A stretch of 64,000 nucleotides of DNA, taken from positions 3,286,001 to 3,350,000 of the forward strand of contig NZ_CP066218.1 of the NCBI RefSeq assembly GCF_016313185.1. Direction: 5' to 3'. Made by a program: the position numbers and the translations under genes. The notes beneath the pieces are model-generated. The model searched no databases, was not told the DNA's origin, and saw only the letters and a program-made list of their open reading frames with translations. Shown here one piece after another: positions 41,082 to 55,658 of the stretch. This DNA is from Mycolicibacterium baixiangningiae (GTDB taxonomy: Bacteria > Actinomycetota > Actinomycetes > Mycobacteriales > Mycobacteriaceae). Position 1 is the first letter of the stretch; every line of letters starts with the position of its first letter.

Positions 41082-41118
41082 CTAAAGAAACTTTAGTAAC
41101 AAATTACACGAATGTAAT
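41082..41118 (-). promoter_or_regulatory. Two palindromes in the AT-rich ripA upstream region
   Basis: ctaaag-aaa-ctttag (41082-41096) and attaca-cgaa-tgtaat (41103-41118) lie side by side, joined by taacaa. They are 130-165 bp before the ripA ATG, within a locally AT-rich stretch. gtaac/gtaat half-sites recur there. Regulation by MtrA, known for ripA-region promoters, is one possibility, but the match was judged by eye only. Confidence 0.4.
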
Positions 41119-41177
41119 TGAATTAACCGTTATCGAACGGTGATCCTCGAATTTCCGCCCCATGGCGGCAGTGGGTG

Positions 41178-41708
41178 TCAGCCCACGTCAGCGTCGGTGG
41201 CAGAGGTCTCGGCGGCCGCCGCGCGTTTGCCTCGATTCTGTAACCAGCGGGTCGCCGCGGCCGCCGCGGCCACACCGATTACGAGGACAATCGTCAATGC
41301 CGTCCAGGGAAAGTCCGGAGTGGTGAGTTGGTCGACAAAATTCTTCGACGACTGCACCGGATCACCCGTCTTGGCCAGGTCCTGGCCGGCCTCCAGCGTG
41401 ACGCGGTCGAACTCCGCGCTGTAGGTCCCGGCGTAGGACGGGCTCAGCGCCAGCACCGTGGACCCCGGGTAGGCGTGACCCACCTCGGTCGCGATATCGC
41501 GCAGCGGGGTGTCGATGTGCGGGTTCTCGTCGATGACGACGATCTTGAGGTCGATCCCGTCGGCCCGGGCCTCGGAGACCACCTGGCGCAGTGCCGCCTG
41601 GTCGGCGCCCGGCGCACTGACGCCGTCGTCCCCGACGTCGGCGATCACCTTGTCCATGTCGACGTCGGGCGGGATGAACGCGGGCAGGAACGGGATGACA
41701 TGTGGCAT
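41178..41708 (-). CDS. Conserved membrane protein (Rv1476-like)
   Basis: 176 residues from ATG 41708 (MPHVIPFLPAFIPPDVD) with AAGGCGG upstream. A soluble N-terminal domain of about 130 residues (DLKIVVIDENPHIDTPLRDIATEVGHAYPGSTVLALSP) resembles the TPM-type fold. One transmembrane helix follows (PWTALTIVLVIGVAAAAAATRWL) and a short charged tail. It is encoded just upstream of ripA and divergent from acnA. The tail is probably cytoplasmic and the domain external. Function is not established. Confidence 0.85.
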   Translation of the reverse strand: MPHVIPFLPAFIPPDVDMDKVIADVGDDGVSAPGADQAALRQVVSEARADGIDLKIVVIDENPHIDTPLRDIATEVGHAYPGSTVLALSPSYAGTYSAEFDRVTLEAGQDLAKTGDPVQSSKNFVDQLTTPDFPWTALTIVLVIGVAAAAAATRWLQNRGKRAAAAETSATDADVG

Positions 41709-41824
41709 GAGGCCGCCTTGAGTCACAGCACAGCACCGTACCGCGCGAGCGGGTATCCGAGTGGCAGCACCCGGGCGTGACGACAAGACTGGTCGACAAA
41801 TCCGACACCGCCCTGGGGTGTTTG

Positions 41825-41847
41825 CAGGACAAGCGTACTGTTAGAAT
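41825..41847 (+). promoter_or_regulatory. AcnR-type operator and -10 element of acnA
   Basis: CAGGACAAGCGTACTG (41825-41840) fits the AcnR consensus CAGNAC-nnn-cGTACTG reported in Corynebacterium at every fixed position. It directly abuts a TAGAAT -10 hexamer (41842-41847), so binding would block RNA polymerase. The acnA GTG is 50 bp further on. The TetR-type AcnR homologue is encoded just after acnA. Confidence 0.75.
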
Positions 41848-41897
41848 CAGCACGCCGCCGACACAGCCCGTCGCGGCGAGAACAACCGGGAGTTGAT

Positions 41898-44702
<2,805 letters not shown>

Positions 44703-44715
44703 CAGGACTCGGACG

Positions 44716-45351
44716 ATGCCGCGGGTTACCGACGATCATCTGGCGGCACGCCGCCGCCAGATCCTCGACGGCGCCCGGCGCTGCTTCGCGGAGTACGGGT
44801 ACGACAAGGCGACCGTGCGACGGCTCGAACACACCATCGGGCTGTCGCGCGGCGCCATCTTCCACCACTTCCGCGACAAGGACACACTGTTCTTCGAGCT
44901 GGCGCGCGAGGACGCCGAACGGATGGCCGACGTCGCCTCCCGCGAGGGGCTGATCCAGGTCATGCGCGACCTACTGGCCGCGCCGGACCAGTTCGACTGG
45001 CTGGCCACCCGGTTGGAGATCGCGCGCAAACTGCGCAACGATCCTGTCTTCCACCAGGGCTGGGAGGAGCGCTCCGCCGAACTCTCCGCCGCCACCACAG
45101 CACGGCTGCGAAGACAGAAGAAGGCCGGCCGACTGCGAGACGACGTCCCCAGCGAGGTACTCCAGACCTACCTCGACCTGGTTCTCGACGGGCTCGTGGC
45201 ACGGCTCGCCTCCGGCGATGACCCCAAGAAGCTGGGCGCCGTGCTCGACCTGGTCGAGGCGTCGGTGCGCCAGCAGGGTCCGACGTCAGGTGACGCTGGA
45301 ACGACGCGAACGGTGGTTGGGCCCACCCCGGCTCCGCATCGTGGTCCCTGA
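44716..45351 (+). CDS. acnR: TetR-family regulator AcnR
   Basis: 211 residues. N-terminal HTH (RRRQILDGARRCFAEYGYDKATVRRLEHTIGLSRGAIFHHFRDKDTLFFELARE) and a C-terminal ligand domain. The N-terminus and the position right after aconitase match AcnR of C. glutamicum, the aconitase repressor, and Rv1474c. The operator in front of acnA fits the AcnR consensus, which makes a feedback loop likely. The last 66 bp overlap the convergent HTH gene. Confidence 0.88.
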   Translation: MPRVTDDHLAARRRQILDGARRCFAEYGYDKATVRRLEHTIGLSRGAIFHHFRDKDTLFFELAREDAERMADVASREGLIQVMRDLLAAPDQFDWLATRLEIARKLRNDPVFHQGWEERSAELSAATTARLRRQKKAGRLRDDVPSEVLQTYLDLVLDGLVARLASGDDPKKLGAVLDLVEASVRQQGPTSGDAGTTRTVVGPTPAPHRGP

Positions 45352-45489
45352 TTCGCGCAACATGCTGTGGATCGACCCGTACGAACGTCCGGTCGTCGCT
45401 ACCAACGCACGAATGCTCGCACCCCCCTCGTACGCGGCCCGCAACTCGTTGAGCAGTTCCTCCCGGGACTTATTGTTGGACTTCTTCAT
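45286..45489 (-). CDS. Small helix-turn-helix protein (Rv1473A-like)
   Basis: 67 residues from ATG 45489 with GGGGAG upstream. Lys/Asn/Arg-rich, with a single HTH: SREELLNELRAAYEGGASIRALVATTGRSYGSIHSML. It matches the small regulator found next to the ABC-F gene in M. tuberculosis, where both belong to the WhiB7 antibiotic-response regulon. The 3' end overlaps acnR by 66 bp on the opposite strand. DNA target unknown. Confidence 0.8.
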   Translation of the reverse strand: MKKSNNKSREELLNELRAAYEGGASIRALVATTGRSYGSIHSMLRESGTTMRSRGGPNHRSRRSSVT

Positions 45490-45618
45490 GACATCTCCCC
45501 GCTGTTGATGCCCCGACTGCCTGGAGGGAATACCCAGCGGTCGGACGCCTAACCGGCGGCCCAGAGATTTCGTTAATCGGTTCGTAATGCGGCTCTCGCG
45601 AGGGTGCGCGACTTTGAC

Positions 45619-47247
<1,629 letters not shown>

Positions 47248-47380
47248 GGGCACTGCTCCTTGCGGGGGTGTGAAGACGGATTCGGGCGTGGCAAAGCCGG
47301 CCGCCGAATGGAATGGCTGCTTCGAGGCTAGTCGCAGGCCGGCGCCGCGCGCCAACTGATAACGGCGGTCGTGGCGACGC

Positions 47381-48205
47381 TCACGGTTTGTCGTCGGTGA
47401 ACACCGCGGGCCGTTGCTCGGCGCGCGCGGCGACCGCCTCCTCGAAATTCGCAGTGAGCAGGCGGACGTAGAGCTGACCGAGGCCTTCGGCCTGCATGTG
47501 TCCCTCGAGGCTGGTGGCATCCAGCCCGCTCCACAGCGTGCGCTTGGTCAACTCCACCCCGGGGCGGGAGAACCCCGCGATGCGCTCGGCCATCCCGCAG
47601 CACACCTCGAGCAGATCTCGCTCGGGGACTGTGTGTGAGACCAGACCGATGCGCTGCGCCTCGTCGGCGTCGACGTCACGGCCGGTCAGCATGATCTCGA
47701 ACGCGCGCGACGAGCCGATGGCACGCGGCAGAAGGTAGCTCAGGCCCAGTTCGCTGGCGGTGAGGCCGTTGTTGATGCCGGCTGCCCGGAAGTAGGCACC
47801 CGAGGCCGCCACCCGGATGTCGGCGGCCAGTGCCAGACACAGACCGCCACCGATGGCCGCGCCGTTGACCGCCGCGATCACGGGCTGGTGCATCTTGCGC
47901 AGCGCGAGGATGACGTCGTCGAGGATCTCCATGGACCGCAGGCCGTACGACGGGCGGGTCAGCCCCTCGACGTGCGGCACCGAACCCGCCGATTTGTGGT
48001 CGGCGCCCGACGAGAATCCGCGACCGGCACCGGTCAGCACGACCGCGCGGACGTCGTTGTCGTAGGTGAGCTCGTGCAGCACGTCGCGCAGCGGCACCAT
48101 GACGTCGAAGGCCATGGAGTTCATCCGCTCGGGGCGGTTGAGCGTCACGACCGCGACCTGCGGACGCGGGCGATCGACGAGCACGTGCGAGTCTTGAGCG
48201 GTCAC
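47381..48205 (-). CDS. echA12: Enoyl-CoA hydratase/isomerase EchA12
   Basis: 274 residues if started at GTG 48205 (MTAQDSHVLVD...). A GTG three codons upstream (48214) is equally possible, as neither has a clear ribosome site. Crotonase fold: TLNRPERMNSMAFDVMVPL, oxyanion-hole VLTGAGRGFSSGADHKSAG and AAVNGAAIGGGLCLALAADIRVA. The usual second catalytic Glu is replaced in AAGINNGLTASELGLSYLLPR, so the exact reaction is uncertain. It follows the thioredoxin gene closely, as Rv1472 follows Rv1471. Confidence 0.88.
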   Translation of the reverse strand: MTAQDSHVLVDRPRPQVAVVTLNRPERMNSMAFDVMVPLRDVLHELTYDNDVRAVVLTGAGRGFSSGADHKSAGSVPHVEGLTRPSYGLRSMEILDDVILALRKMHQPVIAAVNGAAIGGGLCLALAADIRVAASGAYFRAAGINNGLTASELGLSYLLPRAIGSSRAFEIMLTGRDVDADEAQRIGLVSHTVPERDLLEVCCGMAERIAGFSRPGVELTKRTLWSGLDATSLEGHMQAEGLGQLYVRLLTANFEEAVAARAEQRPAVFTDDKP

Positions 48206-48232
48206 GCAGAGCACGCTATCGCGTGCCCAACC

Positions 48233-48598
48233 TCACTCGGGCTGAGCGTTCCCCTGCTCGGCCATCGCGGCGTCGATGTCGAAGTCCTTGACCTTCTGCA
48301 CTAGATCCTCGAGCGCGGCGGGCGGAAGAGCACCGGCCTGGTTGAAGACCAGCTTGCCCTTCTTGAACACCATCAGCGTCGGGATGGAACGGATGTCCGC
48401 CGCGGCGGCGAGCTGCTGTTCGGCCTCGGTGTCGACCTTGGCGTGGACGACGTCCGGATGCTTCTCGGAGGAGGCCGCGAAAGTCGGTGCGAACTGCTTA
48501 CACGGCCCGCACCACGACGCCCAGAAATCGACGAGCACGATCTCGTTGCCGGCGATCGTCTCGTTGAACTGATCTGCGGTGATGTCTTGAGTAGCCAT
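48233..48598 (-). CDS. trxB1: Thioredoxin
   Basis: 121 residues. Classical thioredoxin fold with VLVDFWASWCGPCKQFAPTF (WCGPC redox site) and the cis-Pro in RSIPTLMVFKKG. A cytosolic disulphide reductant. It matches Rv1471 in position before echA12. The C-terminal extension (KDFDIDAAMAEQGNAQPE) is longer than in canonical thioredoxin. Confidence 0.92.
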   Translation of the reverse strand: MATQDITADQFNETIAGNEIVLVDFWASWCGPCKQFAPTFAASSEKHPDVVHAKVDTEAEQQLAAAADIRSIPTLMVFKKGKLVFNQAGALPPAALEDLVQKVKDFDIDAAMAEQGNAQPE

Positions 48599-48709
48599 AG
48601 CTGTCCTAACGTTGTGACGAAGGTGTCTGTTCCCCGGTCGGCGCAGCGCAAACCCCGACCGCGAGCGGAACGACAGCCGCGTCCGAGGAGCTCGTACTCG
48701 CCTCGACGG

Positions 48710-49876
48710 TCAGGACAATGCGTCGTAGATCAGACCAAGGTAACGCTGCGTGCGGTCGCTTCCCACCACACCCGGGCCCATCTTGTTCATGACGTAGGAA
48801 ACGGTGGCGCGTTGATCGGGGTTCATGGTCTGCCACGAACCACCCCATCCGCCCCAGTGGCAAATCTTGCCCTGCGGGACGAACGGGAACGTCGTGGGCT
48901 CGGGCAGCGCGAAACCGAGCCCCCACCTGATCGGCAGACCGGCCAGGATCAGATCGGGTCCGGCGATCTGCTCCCGGAATATCCGCTCGACCGTATCCGG
49001 GCGGATCAGCTGCACTCCCCCGACGGTGCCGCCCAACGAGATCGCCGAGAGTATTCGAGCCAGCGCCCTGGCGTTCGCGTGCCCGTTCGCGCCGCCGACA
49101 TCGGCGGCGCGCCACGCGTCGGTGTTGGCCACCGTGGGGGTGGGCGCCAAGGGGGCCAACGTCTTCACCATCAGCTCAGGCCACTGCTCCATCGGTGGCA
49201 CACCTGCGAACGGGTCGTCGGCTGGGACTATCTCGGCGATCCTCGCCGCGTCCTGAGGCTGCGCCCCGATCTGGAAGTCTGCCTCGAGGGGACCGGCGAT
49301 GTCCTCGGCGACGAATTGCTTCAGAGTCTTGCCGGTGAGCCGGCGGAGCACCTCCCCGATCAGATGACCGAAATTCGTTGCGTGGTACCCCGACGCCGAT
49401 CCCGGCTCCCACCACGGCGACTGGGCGGCGAGTGCCGTCGTCGATTTATCCCAATCGAGGATGTCCTCCAACACGACGGTGCGCTCCCAGCCGGACACGC
49501 CCGACGAATGCGTGAGCAGATGCCGAAACTCGATGCCGGCCTTGCCGTTCGCGCCGAACTCCGGCCACACCTGGGCGACCGGCGTACCGGGTTCGATCAA
49601 GCCGCGGTCGATCAGCATGAGACCGGCCAGGGCCGTGACGGTCTTGGTCGAGGACCATACGTTGACGATGGTGTCCGCAGTCCACGGGCGGCTGCGCGCC
49701 CCGTCGGCATGCCCACCCCAGATGTCGACGACGAGTTCGCCGTCGATGTCGACCGCGATGGCCGCTCCGACCTCCTCGCCGCTCTCGATCGCCTGGCCGA
49801 GTGCATCAGCCACCTTACGGAATCGAGCGTCGCAGTGGCCGTGCACATTCTCGTTCATACGGTTCATACGGTTCAT
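48710..49876 (-). CDS. Serine beta-lactamase/esterase-family hydrolase
   Basis: 388 residues from the first of three in-frame ATGs. Class C beta-lactamase/EstB-type fold: nucleophile in VWSSTKTVTALAGLML (SxxK), Tyr in SGYHATNFGHLIGEVL (YxxN-like), and GKICHWGGWGGSWQTM (HxGGxGG near the C-terminus). No signal peptide, so probably a cytosolic esterase, transesterase or peptidase. The 5' end carries a 9-bp direct repeat that places ATG at 49876, 49867 and 49858 (MNRMNRMNEN). It lies 111 bp before the thioredoxin gene's coordinates and is transcribed in the same direction. Confidence 0.85.
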   Translation of the reverse strand: MNRMNRMNENVHGHCDARFRKVADALGQAIESGEEVGAAIAVDIDGELVVDIWGGHADGARSRPWTADTIVNVWSSTKTVTALAGLMLIDRGLIEPGTPVAQVWPEFGANGKAGIEFRHLLTHSSGVSGWERTVVLEDILDWDKSTTALAAQSPWWEPGSASGYHATNFGHLIGEVLRRLTGKTLKQFVAEDIAGPLEADFQIGAQPQDAARIAEIVPADDPFAGVPPMEQWPELMVKTLAPLAPTPTVANTDAWRAADVGGANGHANARALARILSAISLGGTVGGVQLIRPDTVERIFREQIAGPDLILAGLPIRWGLGFALPEPTTFPFVPQGKICHWGGWGGSWQTMNPDQRATVSYVMNKMGPGVVGSDRTQRYLGLIYDALS

Positions 49877-50054
49877 ACGGGCAAGAACGAGCCCTCACGG
49901 TAAATCATTCTGCCGCTGAGCCATGACAGAGCAACGAACGCCTCCGGCTTCTCCGGTCACGGGGCGACGCGGGCACCCACCGTGGGTCAGGAAATCGCCG
50001 ACAGCCGGTCTCGAGACGAACGCCCTGGCCTGCGAGCTCACCGGGCACGGATCG

Positions 50055-50393
50055 CTAGACGGTGAAACCGAGCGCGCGAAGCTGGTCGCGACCGTCCTCG
50101 GTGATCTTGTCCGGACCCCACGGTGGGTTCCACACCCAGTTGATCTTGATCTCCGAGACGAGCCCGGCGCCCACCAGCGCGGTCCGCGACTGATCCTCGA
50201 TCACGTCGGTCAGCGGGCACGCCGCGGAGGTCAACGTCATGTCGATCAGTGCCACATCCCCGGCGTCACCCTTCTCGACGCCGAGCCCGTACACGAGCCC
50301 GAGATCGACGACGTTGATGCCGAGTTCGGGGTCGACGACATCGCGCATCGCCTCCTCTAGATCGGCGAGCAGTTCCTCGTTGGGTGCGGTCAT
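50055..50393 (-). CDS. sufT: Fe-S assembly protein SufT (DUF59/MIP18 family)
   Basis: 112 residues from ATG 50393 with GAGGAGAC upstream; an in-frame ATG eight codons earlier lies inside the intergenic motif. MIP18/DUF59 core DVVDPELGINVVDLGLVYGL and TLTSAACPLTDVI (conserved Cys). It helps deliver Fe-S clusters and is the last gene of the suf operon (Rv1466). An IS110-family element in the opposite orientation now separates it from sufU by 1.5 kb, so its expression may be affected. Confidence 0.9.
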   Translation of the reverse strand: MTAPNEELLADLEEAMRDVVDPELGINVVDLGLVYGLGVEKGDAGDVALIDMTLTSAACPLTDVIEDQSRTALVGAGLVSEIKINWVWNPPWGPDKITEDGRDQLRALGFTV

Positions 50394-50404
50394 CTGCGTT
50401 GTCT

Positions 50405-50424
50405 CCTCTTCGCGCAAGCGCTCA
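50405..50424 (-). repeat. Third copy of the recurrent 20-bp intergenic motif, interrupted by the IS
   Basis: Identical to cctcttcgcgcaagcgctca at 36557-36576 and 36589-36608. In those copies the next bases are tcgg. Here the IS begins, and tcggcg resumes at 51944 right after a second ctca (51940-51943). The uninterrupted site would therefore have joined the sufU stop codon, the motif and the sufT ribosome site. Confidence 0.85.
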
Positions 50425-50429
50425 CTGGT

Positions 50430-50679
50430 GCACCATCCTTGTGTCGGTGATCTTGGATGGGTTGCCGATGCACCCGAGGTGCCGTCGGATCACTGCCACA
50501 AGCGCTGGACGCTGTGACGTCCTTGATGAGTTTTGCAGGACCCGGCGGTTACCCGGGGTGTGCTGACCGTCGACAGGGCTGAGCGCCACCGAGCGCCGAA
50601 CAGTGAGCGATCCGGCCGCCGCGCCCCGGCACCGAAGTTTGGGTGCCTCCCCACTGGGACTAGCAGCGAGGAGGCTGTG
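50430..50679 (+). ncRNA. Possible bridge-RNA region of the IS110 element
   Basis: IS110-group elements encode a structured bridge RNA in the non-coding end before the transposase. This 250-bp stretch occupies that place, has no credible ORF and is rich in short GC repeats (tgagcgccaccgagcgccg near 50579). gatgag at 50525-50530 followed by ttgc partly resembles the target strand GATGAGCGCTTGC, and TGAGCGC occurs again at 50579. The RNA itself and its loops were not modelled. Confidence 0.3.
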
Positions 50680-51929
50680 ATGAAGTATGCCCCACCGGTG
50701 TTGGCGCCGAAACCCGCCAACAACATGACCTGCGGAATCGACTGGGCTGGGCGCGATCACGCGATCTCGATCGTGATGCCCGTGGCAGCGAGATCCATCG
50801 AAGCGCCGTTGAGCACAACGCTGTCGGGCTGCGAGTTCTGCTGGGTCTGCTGGCCCGCATGGGAGTCAGCGAGGTAGCCATCGAACGCCCCGATGGGCCA
50901 CTGGTCGAGGCGCTGCTCGACGCCGAGGTCACCGTCGTGGTGATCAGCCCCAACCAGCTCAAGAACCTGCGCAGCCGCTACGGCTCGGCCGGCAACAAAG
51001 ACGACCGGTTCGACGCCTTCGTGCTGGCCGACACCCTGCGCACCGACCGCACCCGACTGCGTCCCCTGGTGCCTGACACCGCGGCCACCACCGCGCTGCG
51101 CACCGCCTGCCGGGCCCGCAAAGACCTCATCAAACACCGGGTCGCACTGGCCAACCAGCTGCGTGAACACCTCAACCGCGTCTTTCCCGGTGCCGTCGGA
51201 TTGTTCAGCGATCTCGACTCGCCGATCAGCCTGGCGTTCCTGGCCCGATTCGACTGCCAAGACCGCGCCGACTGGTTGACCCCCAAACGTCTGAGCGCCT
51301 GGCTGGCCTCGGTCGGCTACACCGGCGGTACCGATCCCGCTGTGTTGCACGCACACCTGGCCAGTGCGCCTCACGGCATCACCGGCGAGCACAGCCGCGC
51401 TCATGCCGGCGTCACCGCCGCCCTGGTCACCAGCCTCAAGACCCTCGTCGCACAGATCAAGGTGCTGTACCGCCAGATCGGCGACCAGCTCGACGCTCAC
51501 GTCGATGCGCACATCTTCACCAGCCTGCCCCGCAGCGGAACTGTCAGGGCCGCAAAGCTTGTCGCTGAAATCGGCGACTGCCGCGCACGATTCCCCACCC
51601 CCGAATCGCTGGCCTGCCTGGCCGGGGTCGCACCGTCGACCCGCCAATCGGGCACCATGCGTTCGGTCGGATTCCGATGGGCCTGCGATAAACACCTGCG
51701 CGACGCCGTCACCGACTTCGCCGCCGATTCCCGCGCCGCGAACCCCTGGGCTGAAAACCTCTACCGCCAAGCCCGATCCCGCGGACACGACCATCAACAC
51801 GCCGTGCGCATCCTGGCCAGAGCCTGGCTCTACGTCATCTGGCACTGCTGGCAAGACCACACTGCCTACAACCCCGACCGACATGGGGCCCTGCAGGCAT
51901 TCCTGCGAAGCCAACCACCCACTGCTTGA
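50680..51929 (+). pseudogene. IS110-family DEDD transposase with a one-base frameshift
   Basis: ATG 50680 with GAGGAGG upstream encodes MKYAPPVLAPKPANNMTCGIDWAGRDHAISIV, the start of the RuvC-like DEDD domain. The frame then fails near 50774. Adding one base there (GTG-ATG to GTG-GATG) restores DARGSEIHRSAVEHNAVGLRVLLGLLARMGVSEVAIERPDG and joins the downstream frame without a gap. The rest is intact: KDDRFDAFVLAD, then the Tnp_20 serine domain (SLPRSGTVRAAKLVAEIGD...LACLAGVAPSTRQSG). Probably inactive unless rescued by frameshifting. Confidence 0.85.
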
Positions 51930-51940
51930 CACAGGGCTAC

Positions 51941-52402
51941 TCATCGGCGCTCCTCCTGGGAATCGTGGGACGCCTGGGCCACCGCGTCCTTGAAAGCCAT
52001 CCACCCGAGCAGCGCGCACTTCACGCGTGCCGGGTACTTCGAGACACCGGCGAAGGCGATGCCGTCGCCGATCACGTCCTCATCCCCGTCGATGGTGCCC
52101 CGTGACGAGACCATCTCGGTGAACGCGGCCACGGTCTTGAGCGCGTCACCTGCACTCACCCCGATCACCAGATCGGTCAGCACCGACGTGGACGCCTGGC
52201 TGATCGAACACCCTTGTCCGTCGTAGGACACGTCCGCGACCGTTTCACCGTCGTCAGCCAGGGCGACCCGCAGCGTCACCTCGTCACCACATGTGGGGTT
52301 CACGTGGTGCACCTCGGCGCCGAACGGTTCACGCAGCCCGCGGTGATGCGGATGCTTGTAGTGGTCCAGGATGACTTCCTGGTAGATCTGATCGAGGCGC
52401 AC
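51941..52402 (-). CDS. sufU: Fe-S scaffold / sulfur-transfer protein SufU
   Basis: 153 residues from GTG 52402 with TTGAGG upstream. Zn-binding cysteines: NPTCGDEV, YDGQGCSISQAS and ARVKCALLGW, with an Asp in GDEV. SufU takes persulfide sulfur from SufS. Start is 8 bp after sufS. The TGA stop lies exactly at the right edge of the IS110 insertion and is preserved. Confidence 0.93.
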   Translation of the reverse strand: MRLDQIYQEVILDHYKHPHHRGLREPFGAEVHHVNPTCGDEVTLRVALADDGETVADVSYDGQGCSISQASTSVLTDLVIGVSAGDALKTVAAFTEMVSSRGTIDGDEDVIGDGIAFAGVSKYPARVKCALLGWMAFKDAVAQASHDSQEERR

Positions 52403-52410
52403 GCGAAACC

Positions 52411-54467
<2,057 letters not shown>

Positions 54468-54471
<4 letters not shown>

Positions 54472-55658
54472 GACTGGTTTCCTTCAGTGAGGGCTAGCTC
54501 GCGTTCGATGGCGTCGGTCAGGCGTTCGCGCACGGCGGGCACGGCGATCTTCGAGATGATCTCGCCGAAGAACCCCCGCACGATGAGCCGTCGGGCCTGG
54601 TCCTCGGGGATGCCGCGGGCCTGCAGGTAGAACATCTGCTCGTCGTCGAAACGTCCGGTGGCGCTGGCGTGGCCGGCGCCGACGATCTCGCCGGTCTCGA
54701 TCTCGAGGTTGGGCACCGAGTCGGCGCGGGCGCCGTCGGTGAGCACCAAGTTGCGGTTCGCCTCGTAGGTGTCGGTACCGGTGGCCTCGGCGCGGATCAG
54801 AACGTCACCCACCCAGACGGTGTGCGCATCGGGTTTGTCGGAGTTCGGATCGCCTTGCAGGGCACCCTTGTACAGCACGTCGGACTTGCAGTTCGGGTGC
54901 GCGTGGTCGACGAGCAGGCGCGCCTCGAGGTGCTGACCGTCGTCGGCGAAGTAGGTGCCCAGCATCTGGGCGTCGCCACCGGACGCGGTGAACCGCACGG
55001 TCGCCGAGGTCCGCACGACGTCGCCGCCGAGCATGACGTTGACGTGGCCGAGCACGGAGTCCTTGCCGAGGCGGGCGTGGTGGGCGCTGACGTGGACCAT
55101 GTCGTCGGCCCAGTCGGCGAGCCAGATAACCCCGACACCCGCGGCGTCGCCGACGATGATCTCGACGTTGTCGGCGTAGGTGCCGCTGCCGCGCAGGTCG
55201 ACGACGACGATGGCCTTGGCGAGCTCCTCGACGCGGATCTGCAGATGCCCGTAGGCGACCTTGCCCTCGCCGGGTCCGGCGACGGTGATCTCGATCGGTT
55301 CGGCCACCACGGTGTCACGCGCGACGGTGACCACCGTCGCGGACTCGAACGAGGAGAAGGCTTGTGCCGCAACCCGATCCGCGGGCACACCGCCCTGACC
55401 GAGCCGTTCGTCGCCGCGCTGCACCGTCTCGACCGTCACACCGGGGCGATCCGCCACCTCGATGCGGGCGGTGCCGGACGCGACGGCCGAACCGTCGTGC
55501 AGCCCGCGCAGCCGGCGCAGGGGGGTGAACCGCCAGATCTCGTCGCGGCCACCGGGGACCTCGAAGGCATCGACGTCGAACGAGGTGAACACCTCACCCT
55601 TGTTCAACGCCGATCCGGCCGGAGTCCCTTCTGCCGCAGTTGTCAGCTCTGAGGGCAC
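54468..55658 (-). CDS. sufD: Fe-S assembly protein SufD
   Basis: 396 residues from GTG 55658, immediately after the sufB stop. SufBD beta-helix core: DGQHLEARLLVDHAHPNCKSDVLYKGAL and [36 protein letters not shown]-type C-terminus (here HASATGRFDDEQ). Non-catalytic partner of SufB in the scaffold. Confidence 0.94.

Larger units (their letters stand above)
50425..51943 (+). mobile_element. IS110-family insertion sequence in the sufU-sufT junction
   Basis: About 1.5 kb. It has a 255-bp non-coding left end, a DEDD transposase reading frame (disrupted) and only about 10 bp after the stop, which is the usual layout of the IS110 group. There are no terminal inverted repeats. ctca is present at both junctions (50421-50424 and 51940-51943); it may be target sequence or element end, so the exact boundary is uncertain by 4 bp. 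The target is the recurrent 20-bp intergenic motif. Confidence 0.85.

Noticed and set aside
47248..47380. WhiB7-dependent promoter before the ABC-F gene
   Set aside because: A TTGGCG/TAGCCT pair is present but spacing is 19 bp and no AT-rich block precedes the -35, so it is not supported enough to annotate.
50757..52019. 420-codon minus-strand ORF across the IS
   Set aside because: It is antisense to the transposase, which has clear DEDD and Tnp_20 motifs on the plus strand.
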